Shown here: positions 35,982-44,389 of the stretch, piece by piece | How positions within the stretch are numbered: position 1 is the first letter of the stretch | Layout of the letters: the number at the start of each line of letters is the position of its first letter | From: an uncultured Christensenellaceae bacterium | Lineage (GTDB): Bacteria > Bacillota > Clostridia > Christensenellales > Borkfalkiaceae | Direction: 5' to 3' | DNA: 61,325 nucleotides | NCBI GenBank assembly: GCA_910588465.1 | Contig: CAJUOP010000013.1 | Location: 1-61,325 of the forward strand | Translations under genes and position numbers: made by a program | Notes under the pieces: model-generated | What the model was told of the DNA's origin: nothing | Databases searched by the model: none | The model's input: the letters and a program-made list of their open reading frames with translations, nothing else

Positions 35982-36967
35982 ACGCTGCCCTCCCGCGGCA
36001 CGAACAGCCGCTTGAACACCGAAATCGCGTATTTGTCCGTCATGGACGAAAGATAGTCGCATACCGCGCGGGGCACGTCCGTCTCCGCCGTGCTTAAATA
36101 AAGAGGCGGAAGCTCCTCGGGGCGCTCCGTAAAGTATGTATATAAATTCCGCAGCATCCGCTCCGCGCTTTCCTGTATGAGCTTATTGGCGCGTTCGTAT
36201 ACGTGCTCGAACATAAACGTTCGCAATCCGTCCAGCGCCTTTTGCCTTTGCTCGGACATCCGCACGTACGGCTTTCCGTTCGACTCGTTAAAAATATCCA
36301 CGATCGCGGTATTGATGCGCGTGCGCGTATCTGTGCCGAATTCGCGCACGGCGTCCCGCGGTAATTCTTCTTCCTTTAAAAATCCCGCGCGAATCGCGTC
36401 CTCGATATCGTGATTGATATAGGCGATGCGGTCGGCAAGCGAAACGGCAACTCCTTCGAGCGTGGCGGGGCGCCCGCTCTTGGGATGATTTAAAATACCG
36501 TCGCGCACCTCGAAGGTGAGGTTCAGCCCCTTCCCGTCCTTTTCGAGCACGTCCACCACCCGCAGCGACTGCTCGCTGTGGCGGAATCCGTGCGGCGAAA
36601 GGCTGTTTAACACCCGCTCGCCGATATGCCCGAAGGGCGTATGCCCCAAATCGTGCCCGAGCGCGATCGCCTCCGCCAGATCCTCGTTTAAGGAAAGGCA
36701 GCGCGCAATCGAACGGGCAATCTGCGAAACGTCGAGCGTGTGCGTTAAGCGCGACATATAGTGGTCGCCGTCGGGTGCGAAAAAGACCTGCGTTTTATTC
36801 TTTAACCGCAAAAACGCTTTGGAATAAATCACGCGGTCACGGTCGCGCTGAAATTCCGTGCGCATCACGCACGGCTCTTCCTCCCGCAATCTTCCCGCAG
36901 TCTCCGCCGACTTTTTGGCGTGCGGAGATAAAAACGCGTCCTCTTTGTCGAAGGTTTTCTTTTTCAT
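35978..36967 (-). CDS. dgt: Deoxyguanosinetriphosphate triphosphohydrolase-like protein
   Basis: HD-domain dNTPase (329 aa). HD ligands appear in RLTHTLDVSQI and ALGHDLGHTPFGH; FRHSEQSLR follows. The family removes triphosphate from dNTPs. First gene of the dnaG-rpoD operon, the common clostridial order. ATG at 36967 is preferred over the adjacent GTG; no strong ribosome site is seen. Only 20 bp separate it from a terminator-like hairpin. Confidence 0.92.
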   Translation of the reverse strand: MKKKTFDKEDAFLSPHAKKSAETAGRLREEEPCVMRTEFQRDRDRVIYSKAFLRLKNKTQVFFAPDGDHYMSRLTHTLDVSQIARSIARCLSLNEDLAEAIALGHDLGHTPFGHIGERVLNSLSPHGFRHSEQSLRVVDVLEKDGKGLNLTFEVRDGILNHPKSGRPATLEGVAVSLADRIAYINHDIEDAIRAGFLKEEELPRDAVREFGTDTRTRINTAIVDIFNESNGKPYVRMSEQRQKALDGLRTFMFEHVYERANKLIQESAERMLRNLYTYFTERPEELPPLYLSTAETDVPRAVCDYLSSMTDKYAISVFKRLFVPREGSV

Positions 36968-36998
36968 CACGTGTTTAATTCGACGAAAAAATAAAAAA

Positions 36999-37020
36999 CT
37001 CCTCTTTTTTGAGGAATTTT
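36999..37020 (-). terminator. Terminator-like hairpin between bioY and dgt
   Basis: A short TCCTC/GAGGA stem with a 6-nt loop and T-runs on both strands. It can end metK-bioY, but its closeness to dgt means it may instead lie in the dgt leader. Confidence 0.45.
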
Positions 37021-37061
37021 TTTAAACTTTTCTATATTTTAACCGCAAATCTGAATTTAAC

Positions 37062-37673
37062 TTATTTCACAAACCGTTCCAGACGAACCGCCAAAAGCGC
37101 GGCAAGCGCCGCTTTCACAGCGTCGGGCGCAAGATAGGGCACCACGCACATCATGAGCGCCGCCGCAAGGCTTATTCCGCCCGCACCCTTATACATGGTC
37201 ATAAACCACAGCGTGCCGAATGAAAAATAGAAAACCGCGCCCAGGATCATCGCCCCGTACAGCACGCCGATCCTTACCCAACGGTTTTTAAGCCGAAGCA
37301 GCTTTGCCACGCCCACCAGTATCACGTCCACCAAAAAACCGAGCAGATATCCGCCCGTCGGACCGAACAGCACCGCCACTCCCGCACGAAACCCCGCAAA
37401 CACGGGAATCCCGACGAGCCCCATTAAAAAATAGATGACGACGGATGCAAGCCCGCGCTTCCAGCCCAGTACCGCGCCGAGAAAGGGCACCGCAAACGTT
37501 TGCAGCGTAACGGGAATGGGTCCTAAGGGAATGGAAATCCAGGCGCAAACGGTAATCAGCGCAATTCCGAGCGCGATATAGGCGACTTCGCGCGCCGCGC
37601 TCGACGCGACCTTTTTCTTCTCCGTACGCGCCGTGGCGGGTTCGGAGGGTTCCGTAACTGTTTTCTCCTTCAT
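37062..37673 (-). CDS. bioY: BioY family biotin transporter component
   Basis: 203 aa with about six membrane helices. The S-component signature is IPLGPIPVTLQTFAVPFLGA with GPTGGYLLGF. BioY binds biotin in ECF transporters. The N-terminal 30 residues are charged. It lies 10 nt after metK, an odd partner unless SAM supply for biotin-linked metabolism is co-regulated (inference). The ECF ATPases are not in the window. Confidence 0.93.
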   Translation of the reverse strand: MKEKTVTEPSEPATARTEKKKVASSAAREVAYIALGIALITVCAWISIPLGPIPVTLQTFAVPFLGAVLGWKRGLASVVIYFLMGLVGIPVFAGFRAGVAVLFGPTGGYLLGFLVDVILVGVAKLLRLKNRWVRIGVLYGAMILGAVFYFSFGTLWFMTMYKGAGGISLAAALMMCVVPYLAPDAVKAALAALLAVRLERFVK

Positions 37674-37683
37674 TTTCCGACCC

Positions 37684-38847
37684 TCACTTTAAATATTTTT
37701 TCAACGCTTCCGCGCCGTCCGTCTGCTCCCAAGAAAATTCGTCTCTGCCGAAATGCCCGTAAGCAGCGGTCTTTGCATAGACGGGACGGCGCAGCCGTAG
37801 CTTTTCGATAACGGCGGCGGGGCGCAGGTCGAATTCCTTTTTCACGATTTCCGCAAGCTCTTCGTCCGAAAGCTTTCCCGTGCCGAACGTATCGACGAAC
37901 ACGGAAACGGGACGCGCCACGCCGATCGCGTAAGCGACCTGAATTTCCACCTCGTCGCACAGCCCCGCGGCGACCAAATTTTTACAGATATAGCGCGTCA
38001 TGTACGTTGCGCTTCTGTCCACCTTGGTGGGATCCTTGCCCGAAAACGAACCGCCGCCGTGCGCGCAGCGCCCGCCGTAAGTATCCACCACGATCTTTCT
38101 TCCCGTCAGTCCCGAGTCCCCCTCGGGTCCGCCGATCTCGAATCTGCCCGTCGGATTTATGTAGTATTTGGTATTATCGTCGAGCAGCTCGGCGGGCACC
38201 ACCGCGCCCACCACGTATTTTTTGATATCGGCGACGATCTGCCCGTGCGAAACCTTTTCGTCGTGCTGCGTAGAAACCACCACGGTGTCCACGCGGACCG
38301 CCTTCTTTCCCTCGTATTCCACCGTCACCTGCGACTTCCCGTCCGGACGGAGATAGGGTAAAATCCCCTGCTTTCTCACTTCCGAAAGACGGGCTGCTAT
38401 TTTGTGCGCCAATACAATAGGCAGAGGCATCAGCTCTTCCGTTTCGCGGCAGGCATAGCCGAACATCAAGCCCTGATCGCCCGCGCCGAGCGTGTCCGCG
38501 TCGTCTCCGCCCGCCTTTTTTTCCAGCGAATTGTCCACGCCCAGCGCGATATCGGGCGACTGTCCGTGCACAAGCTCGATCACCTTGCATTTATCAAACG
38601 CAAACTGCCCGAAGTCGTAGCCGATCCCGCGAATGACCTCCCGCGCCACTTTTTCATAATCCACCTTAGCCGCGCTCGTCACCTCTCCCGTGATCAGCAG
38701 CGTGTTGTAAGCCGCGCAGCACTCCACCGCCGCGCGTGAATTTTCGTCCAGCCGCAGCAGCTCGTCCAAAATTCCGTCTGCGATGCGGTCGCACACCTTG
38801 TCGGGATGTCCTTCCGTCACGCTTTCGCTCGTAAAAAATCTTCTCAT
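37684..38847 (-). CDS. metK: S-adenosylmethionine synthase
   Basis: Makes SAM from methionine and ATP. 387 aa. FTSESVTEGHPDKVCDR at the N-terminus, GAGDQGLMFGYA, and GGGSFSGKDPTKVDRS near the C-terminal half, all hallmark motifs. ATG at 38847; leader is too short for a SAM riboswitch. First of metK-bioY. Confidence 0.97.
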   Translation of the reverse strand: MRRFFTSESVTEGHPDKVCDRIADGILDELLRLDENSRAAVECCAAYNTLLITGEVTSAAKVDYEKVAREVIRGIGYDFGQFAFDKCKVIELVHGQSPDIALGVDNSLEKKAGGDDADTLGAGDQGLMFGYACRETEELMPLPIVLAHKIAARLSEVRKQGILPYLRPDGKSQVTVEYEGKKAVRVDTVVVSTQHDEKVSHGQIVADIKKYVVGAVVPAELLDDNTKYYINPTGRFEIGGPEGDSGLTGRKIVVDTYGGRCAHGGGSFSGKDPTKVDRSATYMTRYICKNLVAAGLCDEVEIQVAYAIGVARPVSVFVDTFGTGKLSDEELAEIVKKEFDLRPAAVIEKLRLRRPVYAKTAAYGHFGRDEFSWEQTDGAEALKKYLK

Positions 38848-38872
38848 GTCCGTATTTCCTCTTCGGCTTTCT

Positions 38873-38901
38873 ATTATACGGAAACGAAAGCGAAAAGTCA
38901 A
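38873..38901 (-). promoter_or_regulatory. Promoter of metK-bioY
   Basis: TTGACT (38901-38896), 17 bp, TATAAT (38878-38873). Back to back with the pflX-like promoter. Confidence 0.85.
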
Positions 38902-38912
38902 TTAAAATCGGG

Positions 38913-38941
38913 TTGCTTTTCCGTTCGATCCGTGATATAAT
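38913..38941 (+). promoter_or_regulatory. Promoter of PflX-like gene, leaderless spacing
   Basis: TTGCTT (38913-38918), 17 bp, TATAAT (38936-38941). The -10 box ends 6 nt before the ATG, so transcription would start at or next to the start codon. Confidence 0.75.
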
Positions 38942-38947
38942 TCAATT

Positions 38948-39805
38948 ATGAATAAATGCACGCTCTGCCCCGTATCCTGCGGCGCGGACAGGAATACGCG
39001 CGCCGGCAAATGCGGCGTTAAGGGACTGACGGTAGCGAAGTACTATCTGCACCCCTTCGAGGAGCCCCCGATTTCCCACAAAAACGGAAGCGGGACGGTG
39101 TTTTTCGGCGGCTGTTCGCTGCGCTGCGCGTTCTGCCAGAATTACGACGTTTCGCGCGCGAACCGCGGAAAGGAGATAACGCCGAAAGAGCTCGCGGAAA
39201 TTTTCCGCAAGCTGGAGAACATGGGGGCGGAGAATATCAACCTCGTCACGCCCGACCACGTTTCGCACCTGATCGCCGAGGCGCTCACGCTGTACCGTCC
39301 GCGCGTGCCCGTGGTGTACAATTCGAGCGGCTACTGCAAGACGGAGGCGCTTGAACAGATCGCTCCGTACGTGGATATCTGGCTGCCCGATTTCAAATTT
39401 TACTCCCCCGCGCTCGCGGAGCGCTACACGGGGCGGAAAGATTATTTCGGCTACGCCTCCCAAGCGATTCCGTTCATGGCGCAAAAGCCCGTCGTCTTTC
39501 GTGAGGACGGCAAAATGCTTTCGGGGATCATTGTGCGGCATTTGGTGCTGCCCATGAACGCAGGCGACTCGAAGAACGTGCTGTCCTTTCTGCGCGCCGT
39601 GCTCGGCGCGGATACTCCCCTTTCCCTCATGCGGCAATACGTGCCTATGGGCGAGGCGGAGCGCTTTCCCGAGCTTACGCGCAAGACCAACGCGCGGGAA
39701 TATGCGCGCGTCGTCGATCACGCCCTTTCGCTGGGATTTACCAACGTCTATACGCAGAAAAAAGAGAGCGCGGACGTTTCGTTCGTGCCCGCATGGGACT
39801 TTTGA
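38948..39805 (+). CDS. Radical SAM protein, PflX-like
   Basis: 285 aa. Radical SAM cluster motif CSLRCAFCQN (CxxxCxxC) at about residues 58-65, preceded by an N-terminal Cys-rich segment (CTLCPVSCGADRN and KCGVKG) that could bind a second cluster. Related to pyruvate formate-lyase activating enzymes (COG1313, PflX), but no glycyl radical enzyme is nearby. No ribosome site; the promoter suggests a leaderless message. Target protein unknown. Confidence 0.88.
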   Translation: MNKCTLCPVSCGADRNTRAGKCGVKGLTVAKYYLHPFEEPPISHKNGSGTVFFGGCSLRCAFCQNYDVSRANRGKEITPKELAEIFRKLENMGAENINLVTPDHVSHLIAEALTLYRPRVPVVYNSSGYCKTEALEQIAPYVDIWLPDFKFYSPALAERYTGRKDYFGYASQAIPFMAQKPVVFREDGKMLSGIIVRHLVLPMNAGDSKNVLSFLRAVLGADTPLSLMRQYVPMGEAERFPELTRKTNAREYARVVDHALSLGFTNVYTQKKESADVSFVPAWDF

Positions 39806-39931
39806 TCATTTGTGCATAAAATCATCTTTCAGTTTTACGAGCATGCGCGTAAGCTGCGCGCTGTCGGCGGGATTCGCAGCTTTCAACTCCTCTTCGAGCT
39901 GACGGACGGTTTTCAGTTGTTTTCTTTTCAT
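39806..39931 (-). CDS. Small ORF of 41 codons, unknown
   Basis: Encodes a charged helical peptide beginning MKRKQLKTVRQLEEELKAAN and ending KLKDDFMHK. It abuts the PflX-like stop with no gap, on the opposite strand, and fills the space before the ABC-F gene. No ribosome site was found. It may be real because its frame fills the gap exactly and the predicted peptide is regular, but evidence is thin. Confidence 0.4.
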   Translation of the reverse strand: MKRKQLKTVRQLEEELKAANPADSAQLTRMLVKLKDDFMHK

Positions 39932-39962
39932 ACAGACAGTATTCGAATAAGGACGATAAATT

Positions 39963-41828
39963 ATGTTATTAAGTCTTGAAAACGTAACCTTCGGCTATAC
40001 GAACGCCCCCGTGTTGGAGGACGTCTCGTTTACGCTGCACGAAAACGAACGCGTGGGGCTGGTGGGCGGAAACGGCGAGGGCAAAACCACGCTCATCAAG
40101 CTGATGCTGGGCGAACTCTCCCCCGACTCGGGCTCGGTTGCCGTAAAGAACGGAATACGGATCGGTTATCTCGAACAGGACGGCTCGCAGATCGCCGGCT
40201 CAACCGTTTACTCCGCCATGCTCGAAGTGTTCGCCCGCGACTTCGAGCTGATAAACGCCATGCGCGAAACGGAGACGAAAATGGCGGACGCGACCGAGCA
40301 GGAGCTGAAAATTCTTTCGGCGAAATACGAATCGCTCACCAGACAGGTTCAGGCGCGGGACAGCTATCATGCGGAGGTCAAAATAAAGACGGTGCTCGGC
40401 GGCATGGGCTTTTTAAACCGTTTGGAGCAGGAGGTCTCCACCCTCTCGGGCGGAGAAAAGACAAAGCTGAAATTCTGCCGCCTGCTGCTCGAAGAGCCCG
40501 ACCTGCTTATTTTGGACGAGCCGACCAACCACCTCGACGTAAAGACGCTGTTCTGGCTGGAAGACTATCTCTCCTCCTACAAGGGCACGCTGTTCGTCGT
40601 CTCGCACGACAGATATTTTTTAGACAGGCTCACAACGCGCACGCTGGAGATAGACCGCGGAAAGGCGACGGCGTTCAAGGGCAATTATACCAAATACAAA
40701 TTTTTGAAGGAAGCGCAGCTGAGCGAGGAGTGGAAGCAATACGAGCGCACGTGCGAGGAGATCACCCGCCTGCAACAGTACGTAAACCGTAATATCGTGC
40801 GGGCGACCACGGCGAAGAGCGCGCAAAGCCGCGTGAAAAAAATCGAAAAGCTCGGCAAACCGGAATGTCCCGCCCCTCCTCCCCACCCGCCGCGGTTTCG
40901 GTTCGAATATAACGAATTACCGTACGAAAATTTGCTTACCGTAGAAAAATTCGATCTTGTCGCGGGAGGCAAGCCGCTCATCAAAGACGCGGAATTTTCC
41001 CTTACCCGCGGGGACAAATGCGCGATTATCGGCGATAACGGCGCGGGGAAAACCACCCTGCTCAAATACCTCGTCACGCCCAACCAACCAAACGTGAAAT
41101 TTGCCAAGTTCATTAAAATCGGCTATTACGATCAGGAGCAGGCGGCGCTGCGCGGAGAGACGAACGTGCTCGAAACCTTCCGCAGCAAATTTTTTCTGCT
41201 TTCGCAGACGGACGCGCGCAAAATGCTGGCGCAGGCGGGAATTTTCGCCGATGACATGGAAAAGCCCACCAAGCAGCTTTCGGGCGGAGAGCGGGCGAAG
41301 CTCGCCCTCGCGCTGTTGCAGGCAAAACAAGGCAACACCCTCATTTTAGACGAGCCCACCAACCATTTGGATCTGCTCGCGCGCGAATCGCTCGAACGGG
41401 CGTTGCGGGAATTCGACGGGACGATGCTGTTCGTCTCGCACGACAGACGGTTTATCGAAGCGGTCGCAAAAAAAATCATCGTCATCGAAAACGGCAAGCT
41501 GAGTATGTTCGACGGCGGATATGCGGAATATCTCGAAAGCAAAAAAAATGCCCTCCCCCCTCCCGCGGCGGAAACGCCGAAAAAAGAGGAGCGGACGGAA
41601 AGCGGATACCGTTCCAAGGAGGAGCGCGCCAAAGAGGCAAAGCGCAGAACGCGGGTAAAGGAAATCGAAACGCGGCTTGCCGAGCTGGAACAGGAGGAAG
41701 AGCGTTTAAACGGCGCGCTTGCCGAGCACGCCTCCGATTACGCAAAGGTGAGCGAAATTTCCCAGGCGCTCGAAGCTCTTCACGCCGAATCGGAATCCCT
41801 TTACGGGGAATACGGCGAACTGATTTAA
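39963..41828 (+). CDS. ABC-F family ATPase (YdiF-like)
   Basis: 621 aa with two nucleotide-binding domains and no membrane segments. Walker A boxes GGNGEGKTT and GDNGAGKTT, signatures LSGGEKTKL and LSGGERAKL, Walker B LLILDEPTNHLD and TLILDEPTNHLD. An interdomain linker lies between the domains (about 245-300). The C-terminal coiled coil (about 535-620) is typical of YdiF/Uup-like members. ABC-F proteins act on ribosomes; some confer antibiotic protection, which sequence alone cannot show. AAGGA stands before the ATG. Confidence 0.93.
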   Translation: MLLSLENVTFGYTNAPVLEDVSFTLHENERVGLVGGNGEGKTTLIKLMLGELSPDSGSVAVKNGIRIGYLEQDGSQIAGSTVYSAMLEVFARDFELINAMRETETKMADATEQELKILSAKYESLTRQVQARDSYHAEVKIKTVLGGMGFLNRLEQEVSTLSGGEKTKLKFCRLLLEEPDLLILDEPTNHLDVKTLFWLEDYLSSYKGTLFVVSHDRYFLDRLTTRTLEIDRGKATAFKGNYTKYKFLKEAQLSEEWKQYERTCEEITRLQQYVNRNIVRATTAKSAQSRVKKIEKLGKPECPAPPPHPPRFRFEYNELPYENLLTVEKFDLVAGGKPLIKDAEFSLTRGDKCAIIGDNGAGKTTLLKYLVTPNQPNVKFAKFIKIGYYDQEQAALRGETNVLETFRSKFFLLSQTDARKMLAQAGIFADDMEKPTKQLSGGERAKLALALLQAKQGNTLILDEPTNHLDLLARESLERALREFDGTMLFVSHDRRFIEAVAKKIIVIENGKLSMFDGGYAEYLESKKNALPPPAAETPKKEERTESGYRSKEERAKEAKRRTRVKEIETRLAELEQEEERLNGALAEHASDYAKVSEISQALEALHAESESLYGEYGELI

Positions 41829-41837
41829 TTCCGTCCT

Positions 41838-42070
41838 TTTCCTCATGGGATACTTCGCTTTGCTCAGTATGACATTAGAGAAGATTCTCGCGGACGATCC
41901 GCTCTTCCTTGGAATGACTGTTGGTGTGCACCCCTTTGTCATTCTGCCCCGCCGTTCCTGGCATTCCCCTTTTCTTTTGTTATTCCGAGGCGCGGCAAAG
42001 CCGTGCCGTGGAAATCTCTTGCAGCATAGTCCGCCTTGTCATTCTGAGGCTTGCCGAAGAATCCCATGTA
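41838..42070. repeat. Degenerate GTCATTC-family repeats
   Basis: Several units such as GTCATTCTGCCCCGCCG (41938), TTATTCCGAGGCGCGGCAAAG and GTCATTCTGAGGCTTGCC followed by GAATCCC (about 42037-42065). Same family as 9.3-9.6 and 19.85-20.01 kb. No gene is supported in 41829-42204. Confidence 0.6.
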
Positions 42071-42204
42071 CGTAGTCCGCAACGCAAATAACTTTTATAT
42101 CCGATTCATGCATTTTTCAAATATCAGGCACGTATGATATGGTAACGCAATCGAATCCGTATCGTTCGGTTTGCGGAATCGGAAATAAAAATAGGAGACG
42201 ATCT

Positions 42205-42444
42205 ATGGAAAAGAACAACGTAAGCACGACGGCTTTAACTACGCCCGCAACAACGCCTTCGGAGGAAGAAATTTGCGGATCTGCAAAAATCCTCGATACC
42301 GTACACCTTAAAAACCTTGTAGACGACCTTGCAAAGCTTTACGGGACGTCCGTTTGCACGAAGGTTGCCAGAGACAAAAAAATCGAAGCGGAAAAGCGTC
42401 TTATTCAAGCGATCCGCGCCAATCTGGACCGCTACGAAGGTTAA
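42205..42444 (+). CDS. Small hypothetical protein
   Basis: 79 aa, start ATG at 42205 after AGGAGACG. The first 25 residues are Thr/Ala-rich and probably disordered (STTALTTPATTPSEEE). The rest is helical and charged (LVDDLAKLYGTSVCTKVARDKKI). No family recognised. Followed by its own terminator, which supports a real gene. Confidence 0.7.
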   Translation: MEKNNVSTTALTTPATTPSEEEICGSAKILDTVHLKNLVDDLAKLYGTSVCTKVARDKKIEAEKRLIQAIRANLDRYEG

Positions 42445-42458
42445 AAAAGCAACCGAAA

Positions 42459-42494
42459 AATCCCCGACGGAAGCCGTTCCGATCGGGGTTTTTT
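42459..42494 (+). terminator. Terminator after the 79-aa ORF
   Basis: CCCCGA and TCGGGG arms with inner CGGAAGCCGTTCCG, followed by TTTTTT. Confidence 0.85.
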
Positions 42495-42509
42495 ATGATG
42501 AATTGATAA

Positions 42510-42550
42510 GACCGCGGAAGCTTCTCCGCGGTCAGAAATTTTTTCGAACC
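42510..42550 (+). other. Second strong hairpin downstream
   Basis: GACCGCGGA pairs with TCCGCGGTC, followed by AGAAATTTTTT. It may be a backup terminator between the convergent 79-aa ORF and tadA. Confidence 0.5.
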
Positions 42551-42644
42551 GAACATACCCGAGAGAGCACCTCCGATCCCTTTGCTTATTCATACCCCTT
42601 TCGACTCGCGCCCAAACGCAGGCGGGGCGGATTTCACCCAACGT

Positions 42645-43100
42645 TCACTTATTTTTCTCGCGCACGCGCATTTGGGCAAAAAACGAAGTGAGCACCTCTG
42701 CGCACTCCTCCTTTAACACGCCGCCCGTTACCTCTGCGGTATGGTTTAACAGGTTGGCGGAGGCAAGCTCGTTTGTTAAACTTCTGCCCTTTTGCTCATA
42801 TGCGCCGAAGTACACTCTTTTGATCCGCGCGTTTAAAATCGCGCCCATGCACATGGGGCATGGCTCGAGCGTGATATAAATTTCCGCTTCCGGCAGCCGC
42901 CACGATCTGCACTTTTTGCACGCCCTGTCGATGGCGCGCATTTCGGCGTGCGCCGTGGCGAGCTGTTTTTTCGTGCGCAGATTATACCCTCTGCCCGCGA
43001 TTTTCCCGTTACAGACGACCACCGCGCCGATGGGGACTTCGCCCTTTTTTGCGGCGATGCGGGCAAGGCGGATCGCCTCGCGCATAAATCTTTCTTCCAT
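42645..43100 (-). CDS. tadA: tRNA-specific adenosine deaminase
   Basis: Converts A34 to inosine in tRNA-Arg(ACG). 151 aa cytidine-deaminase fold with zinc motif HAEMRAI (His and proton-shuttling Glu) and PCPMC. IGAVVV and ITLEPC are also in place. Last gene of the CPBP-rlmH-M14-tadA run, 3 nt after the M14 stop. Full length. Confidence 0.95.
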   Translation of the reverse strand: MEERFMREAIRLARIAAKKGEVPIGAVVVCNGKIAGRGYNLRTKKQLATAHAEMRAIDRACKKCRSWRLPEAEIYITLEPCPMCMGAILNARIKRVYFGAYEQKGRSLTNELASANLLNHTAEVTGGVLKEECAEVLTSFFAQMRVREKNK

Positions 43101-43103
43101 TCG

Positions 43104-43916
43104 TTAAAATTCCTCCGCAAGACGCGCCACCGCGTCGAGGTTGTTTTTCAGCAAATCGGGCAGGGCGGAAAAGTCCAGCGGATGCGAAAGAGAATCGCTC
43201 CCCGCCTCCACCGTAAACGCGGGGATCTTCAGCTTTTCCACGCACCAGTCCTTGTATCCGCCCGCGGAAAACCGAGCTTCCTTTAAGGGATAGCCCGTTG
43301 CCGCGCTCAGCACGCACGCAAGGCGGAAATCCCGTTTCAGCCGCTCGCCCGTCTGATGAAAGCGCCAGTAGATCTCCTCGCCCTTGGTGTGCCAGCTTAC
43401 CGTGTAATCGGGATTTATTTTCAGCGTAAAGTCGCGCAGCGCAGCGCTCTCGGGCGCGCAGAACGGCTCTTCGCCCACGTAATTTTCGGGCGCGGGGATC
43501 ACGGAATTGCTCCTGCCCGTGCCCCAGCGCGCGTCGAAATTCACGTTTAAATCGACGGCTTCCGCATTCGCCTTCCACAGCGAAAAATCCTCTCCGCCGT
43601 TCAGACCGATAAGCGCCTCCCGCCGCTCTCTGCGCACGCTCTCCGCGCCCTCGGTGCACAACAGCGCGCCGTCGGGATTTGTAAGAGGCAGGATCCAGAC
43701 TCCGCCGCGCGGAACGCCCCTGTTTAAATGCTCGAGCGCAAGCAACGCGCAAATCCACTCGCGCGCATGAATGGCGTACTGGCAGATCCCCACGGGCGCG
43801 CCGCGCCCGCCCGTATACATGGCGTAAAGATTGCGCCCTTCCGCGCTCTTGCCGTAAATCAGTTTTTTTCCGCGATATCTTCTGTAAAAGCCGCTCACCG
43901 CGTCATATACGTTCAC
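43104..43916 (-). CDS. M14 family zinc carboxypeptidase
   Basis: 270 aa, a bare catalytic domain without signal peptide. Zinc ligands lie in HAREW (HxxE) and in VSWHTKG; the catalytic Glu is in FTVEAGSD. This resembles bacterial gamma-D-glutamyl-diamino acid peptidases that trim peptidoglycan peptides. A cytosolic muropeptide-recycling role is plausible but not shown. GTG start at 43916; no ATG is available nearby and the ribosome site is weak. Confidence 0.87.
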   Translation of the reverse strand: MNVYDAVSGFYRRYRGKKLIYGKSAEGRNLYAMYTGGRGAPVGICQYAIHAREWICALLALEHLNRGVPRGGVWILPLTNPDGALLCTEGAESVRRERREALIGLNGGEDFSLWKANAEAVDLNVNFDARWGTGRSNSVIPAPENYVGEEPFCAPESAALRDFTLKINPDYTVSWHTKGEEIYWRFHQTGERLKRDFRLACVLSAATGYPLKEARFSAGGYKDWCVEKLKIPAFTVEAGSDSLSHPLDFSALPDLLKNNLDAVARLAEEF

Positions 43917-43951
43917 CGTCTATTCTATGAACGACTCGCCGCCCTGCGTGA

Positions 43952-44389
43952 CTATTTGTGGTATTCCGCCCCGCCGATGATCATAAACGCGCGGTACACC
44001 TGTTCGAGCAGCACGACGCGCATCATCTGGTGCGGAAAGGTAAGTTGCGAAAACGAAAGCAATTCCTTTGCCGCGCTCTTCACGCTCCCGTACAGCCCGC
44101 AAGAAGAGCCGATAACAAACGTAATTTCTTCCCCGCGGTCGCACAGCGCCTTTATCTTATCCGCGAACGCTTCCGAGGAGCACTGCTTCCCCTCCACCGC
44201 AAGCGCAATTACATAGCCGCGACAGGCGCGCAGGATATCCTCCGCCTCGTCCTTTAAACTTGCGCGTTCGGGGAGTTCCTTTATCTCCGCCTTGCAAAAA
44301 CGGGACAGCCGCTTTTCGTACTCGCGCACGGCGTCTCGCCAATACGCTTCTTTCAGTTTGCCCACGCAAACAAAGGTTATCCTAACCAT
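43952..44389 (-). CDS. rlmH: 23S rRNA (pseudouridine-1915 N3)-methyltransferase RlmH
   Basis: 145-aa SPOUT methyltransferase. KLKEAYWRDAVREYEKRL near the start, FVIGSSCGLYG in place of the common FxIGGxxG, and the C-terminal FPHQMMRVVLLEQVYRA...YHK. ATG at 44389 is chosen because GAGAGG lies 5 nt upstream; a longer frame would overlap the upstream gene more. Overlaps the CPBP protease by 13 nt. Confidence 0.95.
   Translation of the reverse strand: MVRITFVCVGKLKEAYWRDAVREYEKRLSRFCKAEIKELPERASLKDEAEDILRACRGYVIALAVEGKQCSSEAFADKIKALCDRGEEITFVIGSSCGLYGSVKSAAKELLSFSQLTFPHQMMRVVLLEQVYRAFMIIGGAEYHK

Noticed and set aside
38848..38872. SAM riboswitch before metK
   Set aside because: Promoter and start codon leave only about 20 nt of leader.
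42445..42644. SRP RNA or other structural RNA next to tadA
   Set aside because: The GGAAGCAGC-type core of SRP RNA is absent; only two hairpins are seen.
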